From contig NC_087065.1 of assembly GCF_963678635.1 (NCBI RefSeq), positions 43,589,430 through 43,653,429 of the forward strand: a stretch of 64,000 nt of DNA, read 5' to 3'. The notes under the pieces were generated by a model. The model had not been told where the DNA came from, made no database searches, and saw nothing but the letters and a program-made list of their open reading frames with translations. Made by a program: the position numbers and the translations under genes. Source of the stretch: Symsagittifera roscoffensis (taxonomy: Eukaryota > Xenacoelomorpha > Acoela > Convolutidae). Shown piece after piece: positions 20,481-32,197 of this stretch; the first letter of the stretch is position 1; each line of letters starts with the position of its first letter.

Positions 20481-21666
20481 TCAAAGCCACTGTCCTTTTT
20501 ATGTTTTTTGTAATTTTTTGTTCCTATTTTCAATCTTTTTTTGTTTTTTTGTTTCGCTTTTTCTCTCTTACTCGTTTTTTGTCCCCCTAGTGACCCCTTT
20601 TACTCGGTTAGCTAGGCCTGGTTTCGAAAAGTGCACCGGGAAATTTTCTCAAGTTTTCTTAAAAAGCTATCACGGTACAACCAGAAGGTGAATACGTTCC
20701 CGTTGAACCGTACCACCGGTACTCTAGAATGGGCATGTAGCTGGATGTCGTAAAAACACCCAGGAGCACCATAAAAACACTATGTAACAGACGCCTACTT
20801 AAGTCACATATGAGGTTAAAGAAAAATAGGCCCTATAACCGTTGGCTCAAGAGTCAGGGGCACTATCTCTTGTGTTTTTCTAACTCAAGCGGTCGGAGCC
20901 AATTCGGTTTACTTTCGACATGAGACTAAAACCCTTGTTACAGTTTAAAGGCCACTACCAAAATACCCCCCACACTAGAAAATAAGAACGTCCCCATACT
21001 TAGGTCTCAAAAAATCTAAAACACGCGAATGCCGCTTAAAACAGGGTCGTAACCTTACGTAGAGTTACTTTTTATTAGACAGTGGACTTTTGATCCATTT
21101 CAGATGGATCAACCTAAAACTTCTCCCTAACGCAACATAAAAATATAAAACACATTCAAGAAAAATAAGTTTGATACTCACATACCAGCACAATCTCTAG
21201 AATTGAGTAACTAAAATAATAAGTAACTCTAAAATAAATAGGTAAAAAAGTTTAACTCGAGAAGTTTGTAAAGAAATAGTTTTAGCTCAAGAAATAAGTT
21301 TTTGGTCTGGACAATTGGGAGACATCTGTTGTCCACCTTTCCACCGAAGGTTCACTCTAGTCCACTTCTAATATATCTCTTCTGTACTCGCGATCACTCT
21401 GCCTTATGTTAAGAATAAGACAGCTCGACTCTCGTTCGAATTATGTATCGGAAATTGCGAATAGCAATTTCCCGCTGCTATTTTTGACAACTTTCCCGCA
21501 ATTGTGTTTTGAATCTTCTGATCTTATTTTTCTGATATTTTTAGTTGTCGCGAGAAACTTGAGTATGACATGCTCAATTCGAATATTTGGATAATTCTAT
21601 TTCACCTCAAAATCATGTCTTTTGCATTGCTCAAGGTCAAACTTCCAAATATGACCGACTGGCACA
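20481..21666 (-). repeat. 5' LTR of Gypsy B1, block 1
   Basis: Read on the minus strand it starts TGTGCCAGTCGGTCATATTT, identical to the start of the plus-strand LTR at 50844, and ends in GGCTTTGA just before the conserved GGATCAAAC segment. It contains TTTCTCGCGACAACT, the donor-like TATGTGAGTAT near 21180, a TTGATCCATCTGAAATGGAT palindrome near 21100, a GGTGCTCCTGGGTG block and an A-rich tract. The length of 1186 bp matches the other blocks. The right end is sharp; the left end is approximate. Confidence 0.7.
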
Positions 21667-21790
21667 AATTGAATTAAGTTTTGCATCAAGTTCGTTCTCA
21701 GAGTATGAGAGGCTAGGATTTGAGGAAAGGGTTGATCCATCTCCGATGGGTATGATGAGTTTTATCTACTGAACAAAAACAATACTAATA
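21667..21790 (+). other. Possible fragment of another LTR, opposite orientation
   Basis: Just outside the B1 LTR, the plus strand reads CAGAGTATGAGAGGCTAGG and then GGTTGATCCATCTCCGATGG. This resembles the minus strand of the Gypsy A LTR (CAGAGTATGAGTAGCTAG and GGTCAATCCATCTCCAATGG, about 7955-8000). It may be the remains of an older LTR into which B1 inserted. The same flank is present at 33384-33507 and 46694-46807. Confidence 0.4.
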
Positions 21791-22035
21791 TAATTATCAA
21801 GTAGTAGCCCTGCTTTTAGCGTTGACCGCGTGATCTGGGGATGAGCTCACTATTTCTGCATGTAACTACGTTAATTTGCGCGCTTTGGCCGATAGCCTTT
21901 AATTTGTTTTAACTTTGTCGACCCGATGTTAATGGACCACAAAATGAACTAGCCTGGTATAGTGCGGAGATGTAAATTTTTCGAAGAAAGTGACAGGAGA
22001 AACTTTCACTTTCATAAAGTGTAAATTTATTAAAT

Positions 22036-22682
22036 AGTTTCAGGTTATATGATTTGCGGGGTAGCCGTGGTGACCCCTTATTCATGGTTGTGATTATTGG
22101 AGCGAGCTCATTACATCTGGCACTCGAAGATTGGTCATCAGTACGAGGAAAAGAGGAACTACAAGAAGACGTCATCCATTACAAAGGAGTAACGTTTCAT
22201 GCCCCAAATCGAAAGCGAATGAAATCGTACGAAACATCTTGCGAGACGAAATTAATAGATACGAGTTTGTAATTATATAGCACGACGTAATAAACAATTC
22301 GATTTCAGACCATCCATTCAGTCCAAGGACTCCCCTTACTGCCAATCAACTAGTATCAAAAATCAAACCCCTAATCAGTTCGCATCGTCGAATTGAAGGC
22401 ATTGTCTATTGTCAGAGAGACGGTGCACCCTTTATTCTTGAAGATCTAAAGAAACTACCGAAACCAGTTGTTCAAGTTACAACAGACATAATTTCAAATT
22501 CTTAAAAACAAGACAAAAATCTACTTGAAGGATACAGAGAACTGCTACAAGAAACCACTCTTGAAATCAAAACATTAGCTATAATACGAAACAACAATAG
22601 CAACTTGAGTGATATCTTAAAGAAGAAAAAGAAACTGTCAAAAAAACAACGAGAAGCACAAAGGAAACGAGAACAGAAATAA
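22036..22682 (+). pseudogene. LINE first ORF region, block 1, broken
   Basis: The coding signal runs DLRGSRGDPLFMVVIIGASS, ALEDWSS, an acidic segment, VIHYKGVTFHA, then (after a one-base shift compared with block 2) NEIVRNILRDEINRYEFVII, a TAG, SDHPFSPRTPLTANQLVSKI, GIVYCQRDGAPFI, a TAA after DIISNS, and a Lys-rich C-terminus (KKKKKLSKKQREAQRKREQK). I do not recognise the fold. Its position upstream of the zinc-finger ORF suggests an accessory ORF1 segment. The TAG and TAA are shared by all three blocks. Confidence 0.55.
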
Positions 22683-22743
22683 ATTGTGAGTTTAAACTTG
22701 AATTTGTGACGGACTTGGCTTAATTGTCCAGGCTTGGATCAAA

Positions 22744-23705
22744 ATGGATCATATTGTAAATAAATTCTCTCTATCCCATTTTTTCTTTCTTTCTGTATTC
22801 ACCAATATGACTAAAAATTGCAAAACGTGCAAAAAACCCATTTATGCCAGGGACAGATGTTGCAGTTGTGTATCTTGCAATGCTCAAATGAATCTTGAGG
22901 GCACCTGCACTGGTCTTACTAACACCGCCATCAATGGCATAAAAGACTTGGGTTTAAACGCAATGCTTCTATGCGATACATGTGTCACTAATAACGAAAG
23001 AGAAAACTTCATAAAGTGTAGGACCAGGATGCAAATAAATGAGAAAATTGAAAAAGAGAGTGAGGGAATACAAGCACGACTTGAACATATGGAAAAAAAG
23101 CTGATGGCATTGGTTGATAAAAAAGTCGAAAATGCTGCAAAAACAACATGCGAAAAACTGGAAAAAAGCTATGCAGATGTACTCAGTGTGAAACCTGTTA
23201 AAAATATGAAAACTAAAACAGGAGCTGGAAAAGAAGTAAAACATGAAATACATCATATTATCAATAAAAGCTTCCGTATACAGGGGATCAGAGAAAATCC
23301 CGAGAAATCAAAAGGCGAAAATTTTGTCCCCACAACCAAAAAGTACATGAGGTACTAAATAAGTTAGGAGTTAAACCACAAATTGAAGAAATAAAAAGGC
23401 TAGGGAAATACAGCAAAGAGCGCATCAAGTCAAAAACTTTAATAATAACTCTGTCAACGGAACATGAAGAAGGATTGGTGCTGGCAAAGAGCTTCGAAAA
23501 AAGAGATGCTCTGCGAGATGAGAAAATTTACCTTCTTCCAGCATTATCGAAAGAAGATGCGATGAAGGAAAACCTATGCCTAAAAAGACGAAGAGAACTT
23601 CTAGACGAAGGAGCTCCAAAGGAGAAAATCAAAATCAGGAAATTCGAGCTGTTCAATGATGGAAAAAAAGAGACGATAGAAGCCGAACAAGCAGATGATG
23701 CTTGA
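22744..23705 (+). pseudogene. LINE ORF1: zinc-finger and coiled-coil protein, block 1
   Basis: It begins at the ATG at 22744. A Cys-rich module (CKTCKKPIYARDRCCSCVSC, then a CDTC about 45 residues on) looks like the PHD-like finger of CR1-type ORF1 proteins. A coiled coil (EKIEKESEGIQARLEHMEKK) follows, then a C-terminal domain with SFRIQGIRE, VKPQIEEIKRLGKYSK and YLLPALSKEDAMKENLCLKR typical of LINE ORF1 RNA-binding regions. A one-base loss at about 23337 (ACCAAAAAG instead of ACCGAAAAAG) breaks the frame. The same loss is in block 2 copy a. Confidence 0.7.
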
Positions 23706-23729
23706 CTAAGCTTTCTCAACATCCTGCAA

Positions 23730-26407
23730 ATGAATGTAAGAAGTCTCATAAATCTCGAACGACGATTGAAGTTTGCAAATGCTATAGCAACATCAAACTA
23801 TGACATAATATGTCTCTGCGAGACTTGGTTAAATGAAAACATTGCATCATCTGAATTAATGCTAATTGAATACAGTATTTATAGATCAGAACGACAAACA
23901 ACCAATATCAAAAATTGCACGGTGGAGTTCTAATGGCAGTGAAACAAACATTTTCATCTAAATTATTGCCAAATATGCAACCCGAGTGTTGTTTAACTTG
24001 CAGCATCCAAATAAACGATAAGCGAATTATTGTCTCCTGTTTTTACAATCCACCTTCGAGCGGCAAATATCGCTATTGTTTAGGCGATTTCGCACAAATT
24101 TTAACTGAAATTGAGGAATCAAATCAATCAACTGCAACACTTATTTGCGGAGATGTAAATTTTCCAAATGCAAACTGGATTGACTATAGTAGCATCGAAA
24201 ATGAAGAAGAGTCAATAATTGAACTAAATGAACAACATCAATTCGAGCCAGCAATAGATTTTCCAACTTGTGGCAAAAACACCCTAGACATTACATTATT
24301 CATAAGTTGTCACATTCATGTGACTCCTGGCAAAAATGTCTCAAAAATTTACAATTGCTCTGACCACAAAGCAATCGGCATTTAACTTGAACGTCCTCAC
24401 CATGAGGTAAAAGTCGCTACTGAAAACTTTCGAAGCTTCGGTAGCGTGGACTATAACGAAATCAAGAAATCAATACTAAGTGAGCCTTTCTCACCAGTAT
24501 GTCACATAAACATCAATAGAATGTGCGAAGAACTTTCCGACTATTTGGAAAATTTGGTAAACCAACATGTGCCCAGAAGAACGAATCCTCGCCAATCACT
24601 TCCGCCATGGATTAGGCCAAGTACCTCAAACATCATGAACAAACTGCGAACACAAACTAGAAGATACAAATTGAAACCTACACGCTACCGCAGAAATCTC
24701 CTTCTATCTCTATATAAAATGGTGAAAGAGCAGTAGAGGAAGATAGATTAAATTATCAGGAAAATGTGGTGTCCAATCGTAACACACATTTAATTTTGAA
24801 ACAAATTAGGAGTCTGAAAAAATCAGAAACTCTCCCAAAGAATAAGATCAAGGATGTCATACCTGTTTCCAAAGCCAAAGAAAAAGTGAGCTTTTTAAAT
24901 GATTATTTTCACTCTGTCTTTTCACCCAAATCAAGCTTCAAACTCAGTGACATGAAGTGCGAAAACACGATATTGAGTAAATTCAGTTTCTCAAAAACAT
25001 ATTTAAACCAAATTATAACAGAGCTTGACATAACAAAATCGCGGGGCCCAGATGGACTCCCATCAATTTTTTTCCAGCGAACGGCCAGAGAAATGACCAC
25101 AATTTTGCATTGCGTTTTTAAAAACATCAAGAGGGTAAGGAAAAAACCAGATAACTGAAAAGTTGCGGCTTTGTTGCCTATTTACAAGAAAGGTGACAAA
25201 CGACAATAGGAAAACTACCGGCCGGTGTCAGTCTTAAATATCATGAGTAACCTCCTGGAAAAATGCATGTATCCAGCGCTGTACGACCATTTCATCAAAT
25301 TTCTCACAAGAAGTCAGCACGGTTTTGCTAAAAACCGTTCAGTTGTTACAAACATGTTTTCCTTCTTGGAATAAATCTACGAAGCAATTGACAAGAACGC
25401 TGAAAACCATGTGATCGCATTCTATACTGACTTCTCTAAGGCATTCGACAAAGTCCTGCACTACAAACTATTACAGAAAACGAGCAACTTTGGAGTTTGA
25501 GGCTATTTCCTAGAAATAATCTCAGACTATCACAGCAACAGGAAACAATTTGTTCGTGCTGACAATTTCTCATCAGAAACTTTGGAAATTACAAGTGGCG
25601 TACCACAAGGAACGTTGATTGGTCCATTATTCTTCTACATCTTCATAATTGATCTTCCTGAAGTTTTGAAATTTAGTGACCCATAAATCTTGGCAGACGA
25701 GCTAAAATTGCTAGCAGTGATTGTAGACACGAAAGACATCCAACAGGACCTAAAAAGCGTTGAAAACTGGGTAGACAAAAACAAAATGAGTCTGGCACTG
25801 GACAAATGTTTTTATGTCGAATTTAGAGGAAATCAACACGAATTCATTCTTTGTGAAACAGCAGTTGAAAGCCGGAATGTGATAAAGGATCTAGGAATAC
25901 ATCTGTCCAAACATTCAACATGGACAACCCATATTGACTCAAGAATGTCGATAGCGAATAAAACGTTCTATTGCATCCGCAGAAACTTAGAAATGAAAGT
26001 CAAAATGCGCATAAAACTTGGTCTGTACAAATCCTTAATACTTCCTGTTCTAACGTATGGTCTAATTTTTTTCAATATCTCAAGAAACGACTTAAGCAGA
26101 TTAGAAAGCTTCCAAACGAAAGTCTTAATTGGATCACTGGAAACGATACTGATTATAAAGAGCAGATGAGATTGTAAAACATCATGCCTCTGGCGTTGTT
26201 TCTCCAGCTGAACGATTTACTGATGATGGCGAAATTCATGCATGAATAAAACGATCACATTAAGATCCCGGCAAAAATTAAAAATCCAGGAAGAACGAAA
26301 GACATTTTCAGCCTAAACAAGACCAGAACTGAAAAAGCTAGAGGAGAGTATACATTCAAGACGTGCCGTCTAATAAACCGACTTAATCAGAAAATTGAAT
26401 TTCGAGA
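23730..26407 (+). pseudogene. LINE ORF2 (endonuclease and reverse transcriptase), block 1 copy a
   Basis: The endonuclease part shows MNVRSLIN, CLCETWLNEN, ICGDVNFPNANW and YNCSDHKAI. The reverse transcriptase part shows SRGPDGLPSIFF, FYTDFSKAFDKV, SGVPQGTLIGPLFF, ADELK at the catalytic ADD motif (here ADE) and GLYKSLILPVLTYG, which place it in the CR1/jockey group. Breaks include a frameshift near 23905, a TAA at 24382, a lost base near 24728, a TGA at 25156 for Trp, TAG at 25207, TAA at 25372 and TAA at 25684. It ends at 26407-26409, where it is joined to a second copy. Confidence 0.8.
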
Positions 26408-26408
26408 A

Positions 26409-28430
26409 ATGTGCGAAGAACTTTCCGACTATTTGGAAAATTTAGTAAACCAACATGTGCCCAGAAGAACGAATCCTCGCCAATCACTTCCGCCATGGAT
26501 TACGCCAAGTACCTCAAACATCATGAACAAACTGCGAACACAAACTAGAAGATACAAATTGAAACCTACAAGCTACCGCAGAAATCTCCTTCTATCTCTA
26601 TATAAAATGGTGAAAGAGCAGTAGAGGAAGATAGATTAAATTATCAGGAAAATGTGGTGTCCAATCGTAACACACATTTAATTTTCAAACAAATTAGGAG
26701 TCTGAAAAAATCAGAAACTCTCCCAAAGAATAAGATCAAGGATGTCATACCTGTTTCCAAAGCCAAAGAAAAAGTGAGCTTTTTAAATGATTATTTTCAC
26801 TCTGTCTTTTCACCCAAATCAAGCTTCAAACTCAGTGACATGAAGTGCGAAAACACGATATTGAGTAAATTCAGTATCTCAAAACATATTTAAACCAAAT
26901 TATAATAGAGCTTGACATAACAAAATCGCGGGGCCCAGATGGACTCCCACCAATTTTTTTCCAGCGAACGGCCAGAGAAATGACCACAATTTTGCATTGC
27001 GTTTTTAAAAACATCAAGAGGGTAAGGAAAATACCAGATAACTGGAAAGTTGCGGCTTTGTTGCCTATTTACAAGAAAGGTGACAAACGACAATAGGAAA
27101 ACTACCGGCCGGTGTCAGTCTTAAATATCATGAGTAACCTCCTGGAAAAATGCATGTATCCAGCGCTGTACGACCATTTCATCAAATTTCTCACAAGAAG
27201 TCAGCACGGTTTTGCTAAAAACCGTTCAGTTGTTACAAACATGTTTTCCTTCTTGGAATAAATCTACGAAGCAATTGACAAGAACGCTGAAAACCATGTG
27301 ATCGCATTCTATACTGACTTCTCTAAGGCATTCGACAAAGTCCTGCACTACAAACTATTACAGAAAACGAGCAACTTTGGAGTTGGAGGCTGTTTCCTAG
27401 AAATAATCTCAGACTATCACAGCAACAGGAAACAATTTGTTCGTGCTGACAATTTCTCATCAGAAACTTTAGAAATTACAAGTGGCGTACCACAAGGAAC
27501 GTTGATTGGTCCATTATTCTTCTACATCTTCATAATTGATCTTCCTGAAGTTTTGAAATTTAGTGACCCATAAATCTTGGCAGACAACCTAAAAATGCTA
27601 GCAGTGATTGTAGACACAAAAGACATCCAACAGGACCTAAAAAGCGTTGAAAACTGGGTAGACAAAAACAAAATGAGTCTGGCACTGGACAAATGTTTTT
27701 ATGTCGAATTTAGAGGAAATCAACACGAATTCATTCTTTGTGAAACAGCAGTTGAAAGCCGGAATGTGATAAAGGATCTAGGAATACATGTGTCCAAATA
27801 TTCAACATGGACAACCCATATTGACTCAAGAATGTCGATACCGAATAAAACGTTCTATTGCATCCGCAGAAACTTAGAAATGAAAGTCAAAATGCGCATA
27901 AAACTTGGTCTGTACAAATCCTTAATACTTCTTGTTCTAACGTATGGTCTAATTTTTTTCAATATCTCAAGAAACGACTTAAGCAGATTAGAAAGCTTCC
28001 AAACGAAAGTCTTAATTGGATCACTGGAAACGATTCTGATTATAAAGAGCAGATGAGATTGTTAAACATCATGCCTCTGGCGTTGTTTCTCCAGCTGAAC
28101 GATTTACTGATGATGGCGAAATTCATGCATGAATAAAACGATCACATTAAGATCCCGGCAAAAATTAAAAATCCAGGAAGAACGAAAGACATTTTCAGCC
28201 TAAACAAGACCAGAACTGAAAAAGCTAGAGTTGAGTATACATTCAGGACGTGCCGTCTAATAAACCGACTTAATCAGAAAATTGAATTTCGAGAAATGCG
28301 AGGCTAAAAGCGAAGATTGATACAGATGATGTGGAAGTTTTTCGACGATCAAGTCTCAGAACTAAACAAGTGCACATGGGTCCGCTTCTGTGACTGCAAC
28401 ATGTGCCGAAATAACTGGACAAAGTTTTGA
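26409..28430 (+). pseudogene. LINE ORF2 reverse transcriptase, block 1 copy b (tandem duplicate)
   Basis: It restarts at MCEELSDYLENL, equivalent to 24521 in copy a, so the last part of the endonuclease-RT connector and the RT are duplicated with a period of about 1.89 kb. It has the same TAA codons at 27259 and 27571 and TAG at 27094. The catalytic site reads LADNLK, with one Asp lost. It continues to the natural C-terminus with the Cys-rich end CDCNMCRNNW and a TGA at 28428-28430. Confidence 0.8.
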
Positions 28431-29129
28431 GAACTTTGGGGATATCATCCCATCAGTATCCTACTGAAAATTCACAACAACAATAACATCTAAACCGCTT
28501 TGCTCAGACGCTAGCCAGTCGGTTTAGAACCTAACTTTATTTTCCGTCTGTATTTACTTCCAGGCGAATGTTACTAAGTTGGATTTATTTGCTCTTCAAA
28601 TTTTGCTGCATAATCTAAATGGAGACAAACTCCTTAATATTCTAGTGAACAGTCGGTTTTTCTAATGCTTTTATTTATTTCTTTTAATCGCCAAATTTTT
28701 TGGCCTCAAAACTTACCGAAATTTTAACGACGAACTGAAATATGAGATTGATAAAAACGCCATGGAAGATATGATTTATTTCAAGAAAATTGTCGAAAGT
28801 CTATCGACGTCAACCAAGGAAAGAGAAAAAGGTAAAAATTTTAAAGCTTTTTATCTGAAATTTTTTTTCTGGAAAGTTGAGGCTTTGGCTGCAAGACTTT
28901 GATTTCTTTAGACATCAATAATACAATGTCACAATAAATAACTTTTCTTCTTAGTTTTTGAAGATAATCGAAGTCGAATTTTGTGCGCTACTGGAGCAGG
29001 AACTGTTTGTGTTCTTTTTTTCGATTAGATTCTTCAAATTAACTATATGTGATCAATTTTTGAACGGTTTTTGCGCTGGTTTTAAGCTGAAAATTGAGAC
29101 GATATATTAGCTACCATGGGCTGATTTGA
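28431..29129 (+). other. LINE downstream tail with exon-like segment, block 1
   Basis: Sequence after the LINE ORF2 stop, shared with 41746-42440. A plus-strand frame of about 45 codons (KFFGLKTYRNFNDELKYEID and on to TKEREK, 28690-28830) ends at a GTAAAA donor-like site. About 120 bp later a pyrimidine-rich TTCTTCTTAG precedes a phase-compatible frame VFEDNRSRILCATGAGT (28953-29010). It could be LINE 3' UTR or a captured host gene piece. I do not recognise the protein. Confidence 0.4.
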
Positions 29130-29498
29130 GGGGCAGTACAACAGTGCCGAAGTACAACAGTTCCGAAAAAAAATTGATTTCAAGTGCCGAAAATGAAAAC
29201 TTTGTTCAAACAGTGCCAAAATTATGAACAAATTTCAATATATTAAGTGCGGCAATCAAAAATTAAACGGCGAACGTTCACAATCTTAAGTGGCACTTAA
29301 AGATTTTGGGAGAGAAAATTTGCAATTTAGACGTTTTGGCGCCCAATTAATTGTATAATTTGCAGTTGCAGACATTTTGGCGCCAAAATTGGAGTGATTT
29401 TCTTCGATAATTAGCGTCAAGAATTTCTCTTTAAATTATTCTTAAAATTTCCCGCCTTTTTCGGCACTGTTATACTTCGGCACTGTTGAACGCCCCCT
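29130..29498. mobile_element. Small TIR element (MITE-like), block 2, complete
   Basis: It is 369 bp. The left terminus AGGGGCAGTACAACAGTGCC mirrors the right terminus read in reverse (AGGGGGCGTTCAACAGTGCC), and the inverted match continues for about 40 bp with five or six mismatches. It has internal TTTGGCGCC palindromes and no coding capacity. This copy preserves both termini and therefore shows what block 1 has lost. I could not identify a clear target-site duplication. Confidence 0.75.
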
Positions 29499-29911
29499 AG
29501 CGTGAATTTATGGGGGTTCCCAAATTTGGGTAAGTTAACGCGTTCAAACAAATATATTTTTTTCTTTTCGCATTGAAATAATATGACTGATGGTATCATT
29601 GGAAAATGAAACTGTTATTGGATATAATTCTTAAGTTGACCGGATGCAGTATATAGCATGTGTCGTTGCTCGTGGCCCTTAAAATAATTTCAATATTGTG
29701 GTTTTTACACTGAGGAGAGCAAGTGTCTTGTAATCGGGACAAAGGTAATTTAACTCGCGTTTTTTGAACCTCTACAATTTCCGTAGTCTTTACAGCTTGA
29801 TGTAAAGGTACCGCGGTTGGTTTGCTTCCTTATATCTGGGTTTTGAGTCTGTTTTTTGACCCTACGTTACTAAGACATAGTAGTTATCCAGGTAATCGTT
29901 CTTGTTGTGTC
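29499..29911. other. Non-coding spacer, block 2
   Basis: Near-identical to 17794-18219. No coding signal. It joins the TIR element to the truncated Gypsy gag. Confidence 0.6.
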
Positions 29912-30589
29912 TTATTTCCATTTTTTTAGTTCTAGGCGGTCCTCCTCACTGCACTTCAACTTTTTGTCTATCTCATTCAATTTTGTCATCAGGTCTCCCA
30001 GCTCCACCGAGGTTGTTCTGTTTTTCCTAGCTTGTTCGTCTGGGATAACTGCTGCTTCTTGCGAGGCTACTCCCTTTTCCTTCCTGGTGTCCGTCGTTAT
30101 CGTAGAAACTGTCCCAATGGTTTTGCTCTTCTCGGTTACTGCCGTTGTCTCCTCAGCTCTTGGTTTCATTCCGACCATCGCAGCAATCCTCTCGGTGAAC
30201 GACGTTCTCTTCGTTTGTGAGTCGTCTTTGATCGTCTCTGGCGTATTGGTCACTTTTTCCCCATTGCCCATTGGTGAGAACTCTTTGGTATTCTTTTCTT
30301 GTTCTACTGTGTTTGGCATCGGAGTTGTTTCCGTCGTCTTGTGTTCTATCCCGTCTATGCTCTGATCTGGTGTCTCTAGATCAGTCTGTTTTCCTGGTGC
30401 GCTTTGTTCTTCCATCGTTTTCTCTTTCACCTTCTGCTCCTTGTTGCTTCTTGTGCTGACCATATTAACTGAAAAGTTTTTTCTCATTATTCTCGGATTC
30501 GTTGGTGCCGGTTTCCTTTGCATTGAGGTATGGCTCTGCTTAAGTCCTGTTCCCTTTCTTTCGGTTAGTGATACTCTGGTTTTCTTCAT
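29912..30589 (-). pseudogene. Gypsy B1 gag N-terminus, block 2, open but truncated
   Basis: This is the only one of the three copies with an uninterrupted frame (226 codons including the stop), from MKKTRVSLTERKG to SEEDRLELKKWK. It begins with a basic segment, then NFSVNMVSTRSNK, an acidic region, KRTSFTERIAAMVGMK and the start of the coiled coil. It is cut at the same point as in the other blocks and the last few residues come from the spacer. It lacks capsid and zinc knuckles, so it cannot act as gag. Confidence 0.75.
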
Positions 30590-30771
30590 TGTTTTTAATT
30601 ATAATTTTTCTTTTTTTTGTAATTCTGATTTGCTAATGTGTACAAATTCCTATTCTAATATCTTAAAATAAAAAAGTTTTCCTAGTTTTTGTAAAAAGAA
30701 ACCATTCGAGTATCGCCAATAGTGTGGACTTTTAGCTGTGTTCTTGGTCGTTCTGATTAGGTCCTGGTGCC

Positions 30772-31265
30772 TTTGCGCAAGTGCTGGGACACTCAGTTAC
30801 TGTCCCAGGACTTCTTCGAACCCTCCTAGGACCCTTCAATCAAGTGTTGGGACCCTTCGAACTGTCCCAGGACTTCTCTGAACCCTCCTAGGACCCTCCA
30901 TTCAAGTGTTGGGACACTTCACATTGTCCCAGGACTTCTTCGAACCCTCCTAGGACCCTTCACTCAAGTTTTGGGACACTTCGCACTGTTCCAGGACTTC
31001 TCTGAACCCTCCTGGGAGACGTCGCTCGAGTGTTGGGACACTTCGTACCGTCCCAGGACCTCTAGTTGAAGTGTTGGGACACTTCGTACTGTCCCAACAT
31101 CCCTCGCTTAAGTGTTGGGAACTTCGCGCTGTCCCAGGACCCCTCGCACAAGTGTTGGGACACTTCGCGCTGTCCCAAGACACCTCGCACAAGTGTTGGG
31201 ACACTTCGTACTGTCACAAGACCCCTCGCACAAGTGTTAGGACACTTCGAACTGTCCCAAGACCC
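30772..31265 (-). repeat. Leader minisatellite with hairpin units, block 2
   Basis: Copy of the repeat at 19070-19562 with scattered point changes (for example GGGACCC for GGGACAC near 30850 and a one-base loss near 31110) and the same number and order of units. Confidence 0.9.
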
Positions 31266-32197
31266 GCCAATATAATTAGATCCAAAAACGTAAAAATCTA
31301 AGTGAGAAAAATGATAAAAAAACAAAAGGACGAGTACACCCAAAATTCAAAGGCTACCAATGTCGTCTTTTTGTAAACAAACGTCTGGTACCTGATTGTC
31401 ACGCGTCTTCCTCCCCCATACTAACGGTCTTATGGGGTATTCTCCTTTCGGGTTCCAAAAAATGTCTATATGCGATCCCCCCACCCGATCCTACTAGGTT
31501 ACCTACTTTAATTCGATCTTAAGTTTGGATGTCCTTGCGTTGCAACTCTTGCTCTGAGTCTAAAAATGGATCGTTCCAGACTCTGGGTCTACTTATGTAA
31601 CCAAATCGACGATGTCTATTGTATAGTTACTATAATATGTCCCCACTTTTTAAAAATTTCAATCACCAACCTCTATCTTAACCAGCCCTCCTTCTAAATT
31701 CCCCCTATCTAGCTCCCTACTTAAGCCGAAAATTACCTTAAGCGCGTTGGGTGCTAAACCTCTTGAGAGAAAACCTGTTTCCAAGCTCTGCTCAAGTAAA
31801 AACGTATCCTCAAAATAGTGGGTATCCGCGTATCCAATTTTAGACTTATTTCCTATAATGTAATGTGGATTTTAACGATACCCGATTGACCAAACAGAAC
31901 ACCCCTGTGTGCCCTTCTCTGTTTGCTCTGATTCCCTGCTGAATGTCTCCATAGCGTCTCCAGCACCTCTCAGGTCCCTTTCCTGAGAACCACTTTCCCA
32001 CTTGGCTGGTCACCTGTTCCAGTCAAGCCTCCCAGTGGTCCCCTAAAGTTGCAAGCTATCTGAAAACCCTTAAAACGCCCCACACTTGGGCACCTGTGAA
32101 ACGTTGCTGATTTGATCGAGACGATCGTTCTTATTGGAAAACGGTATGCGTATACTAATTTAATTAATATAAAAGTTTGATCCACCCAATCTGGATT
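31266..32197 (-). other. Gypsy B1 leader between LTR and minisatellite, block 2
   Basis: Near-identical to 19563-20480 but with an extra TCTTCCTCCCCCA segment near 31409, also present in block 3, that block 1 lacks. No coding signal. Confidence 0.6.

Larger units (their letters stand above)
8442..21666 (-). mobile_element. Ty3/Gypsy retrotransposon B1, decayed
   Basis: Read on the minus strand, it runs 5' LTR (21666-20481), leader with hairpin minisatellite, gag N-terminus (18884-18220), an interruption (18219-17437), gag C-terminus, protease, RT, RNase H, integrase, macro-like domain (ending at 10081) and third ORF (9577-8453). Its own 3' LTR is not next to ORF3, because the flanking LTR belongs to Gypsy A. 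Pol contains many frameshifts and stops. The 5' third of this element is repeated twice more in the tandem blocks at 29130-42440 and 42441-50843. Confidence 0.8.

Noticed and set aside
22969-23256. Minus-strand ORFs opposite LINE ORF1 and RT
   Set aside because: They are shadows of the plus-strand coding frames and change whenever the real frame has synonymous differences.
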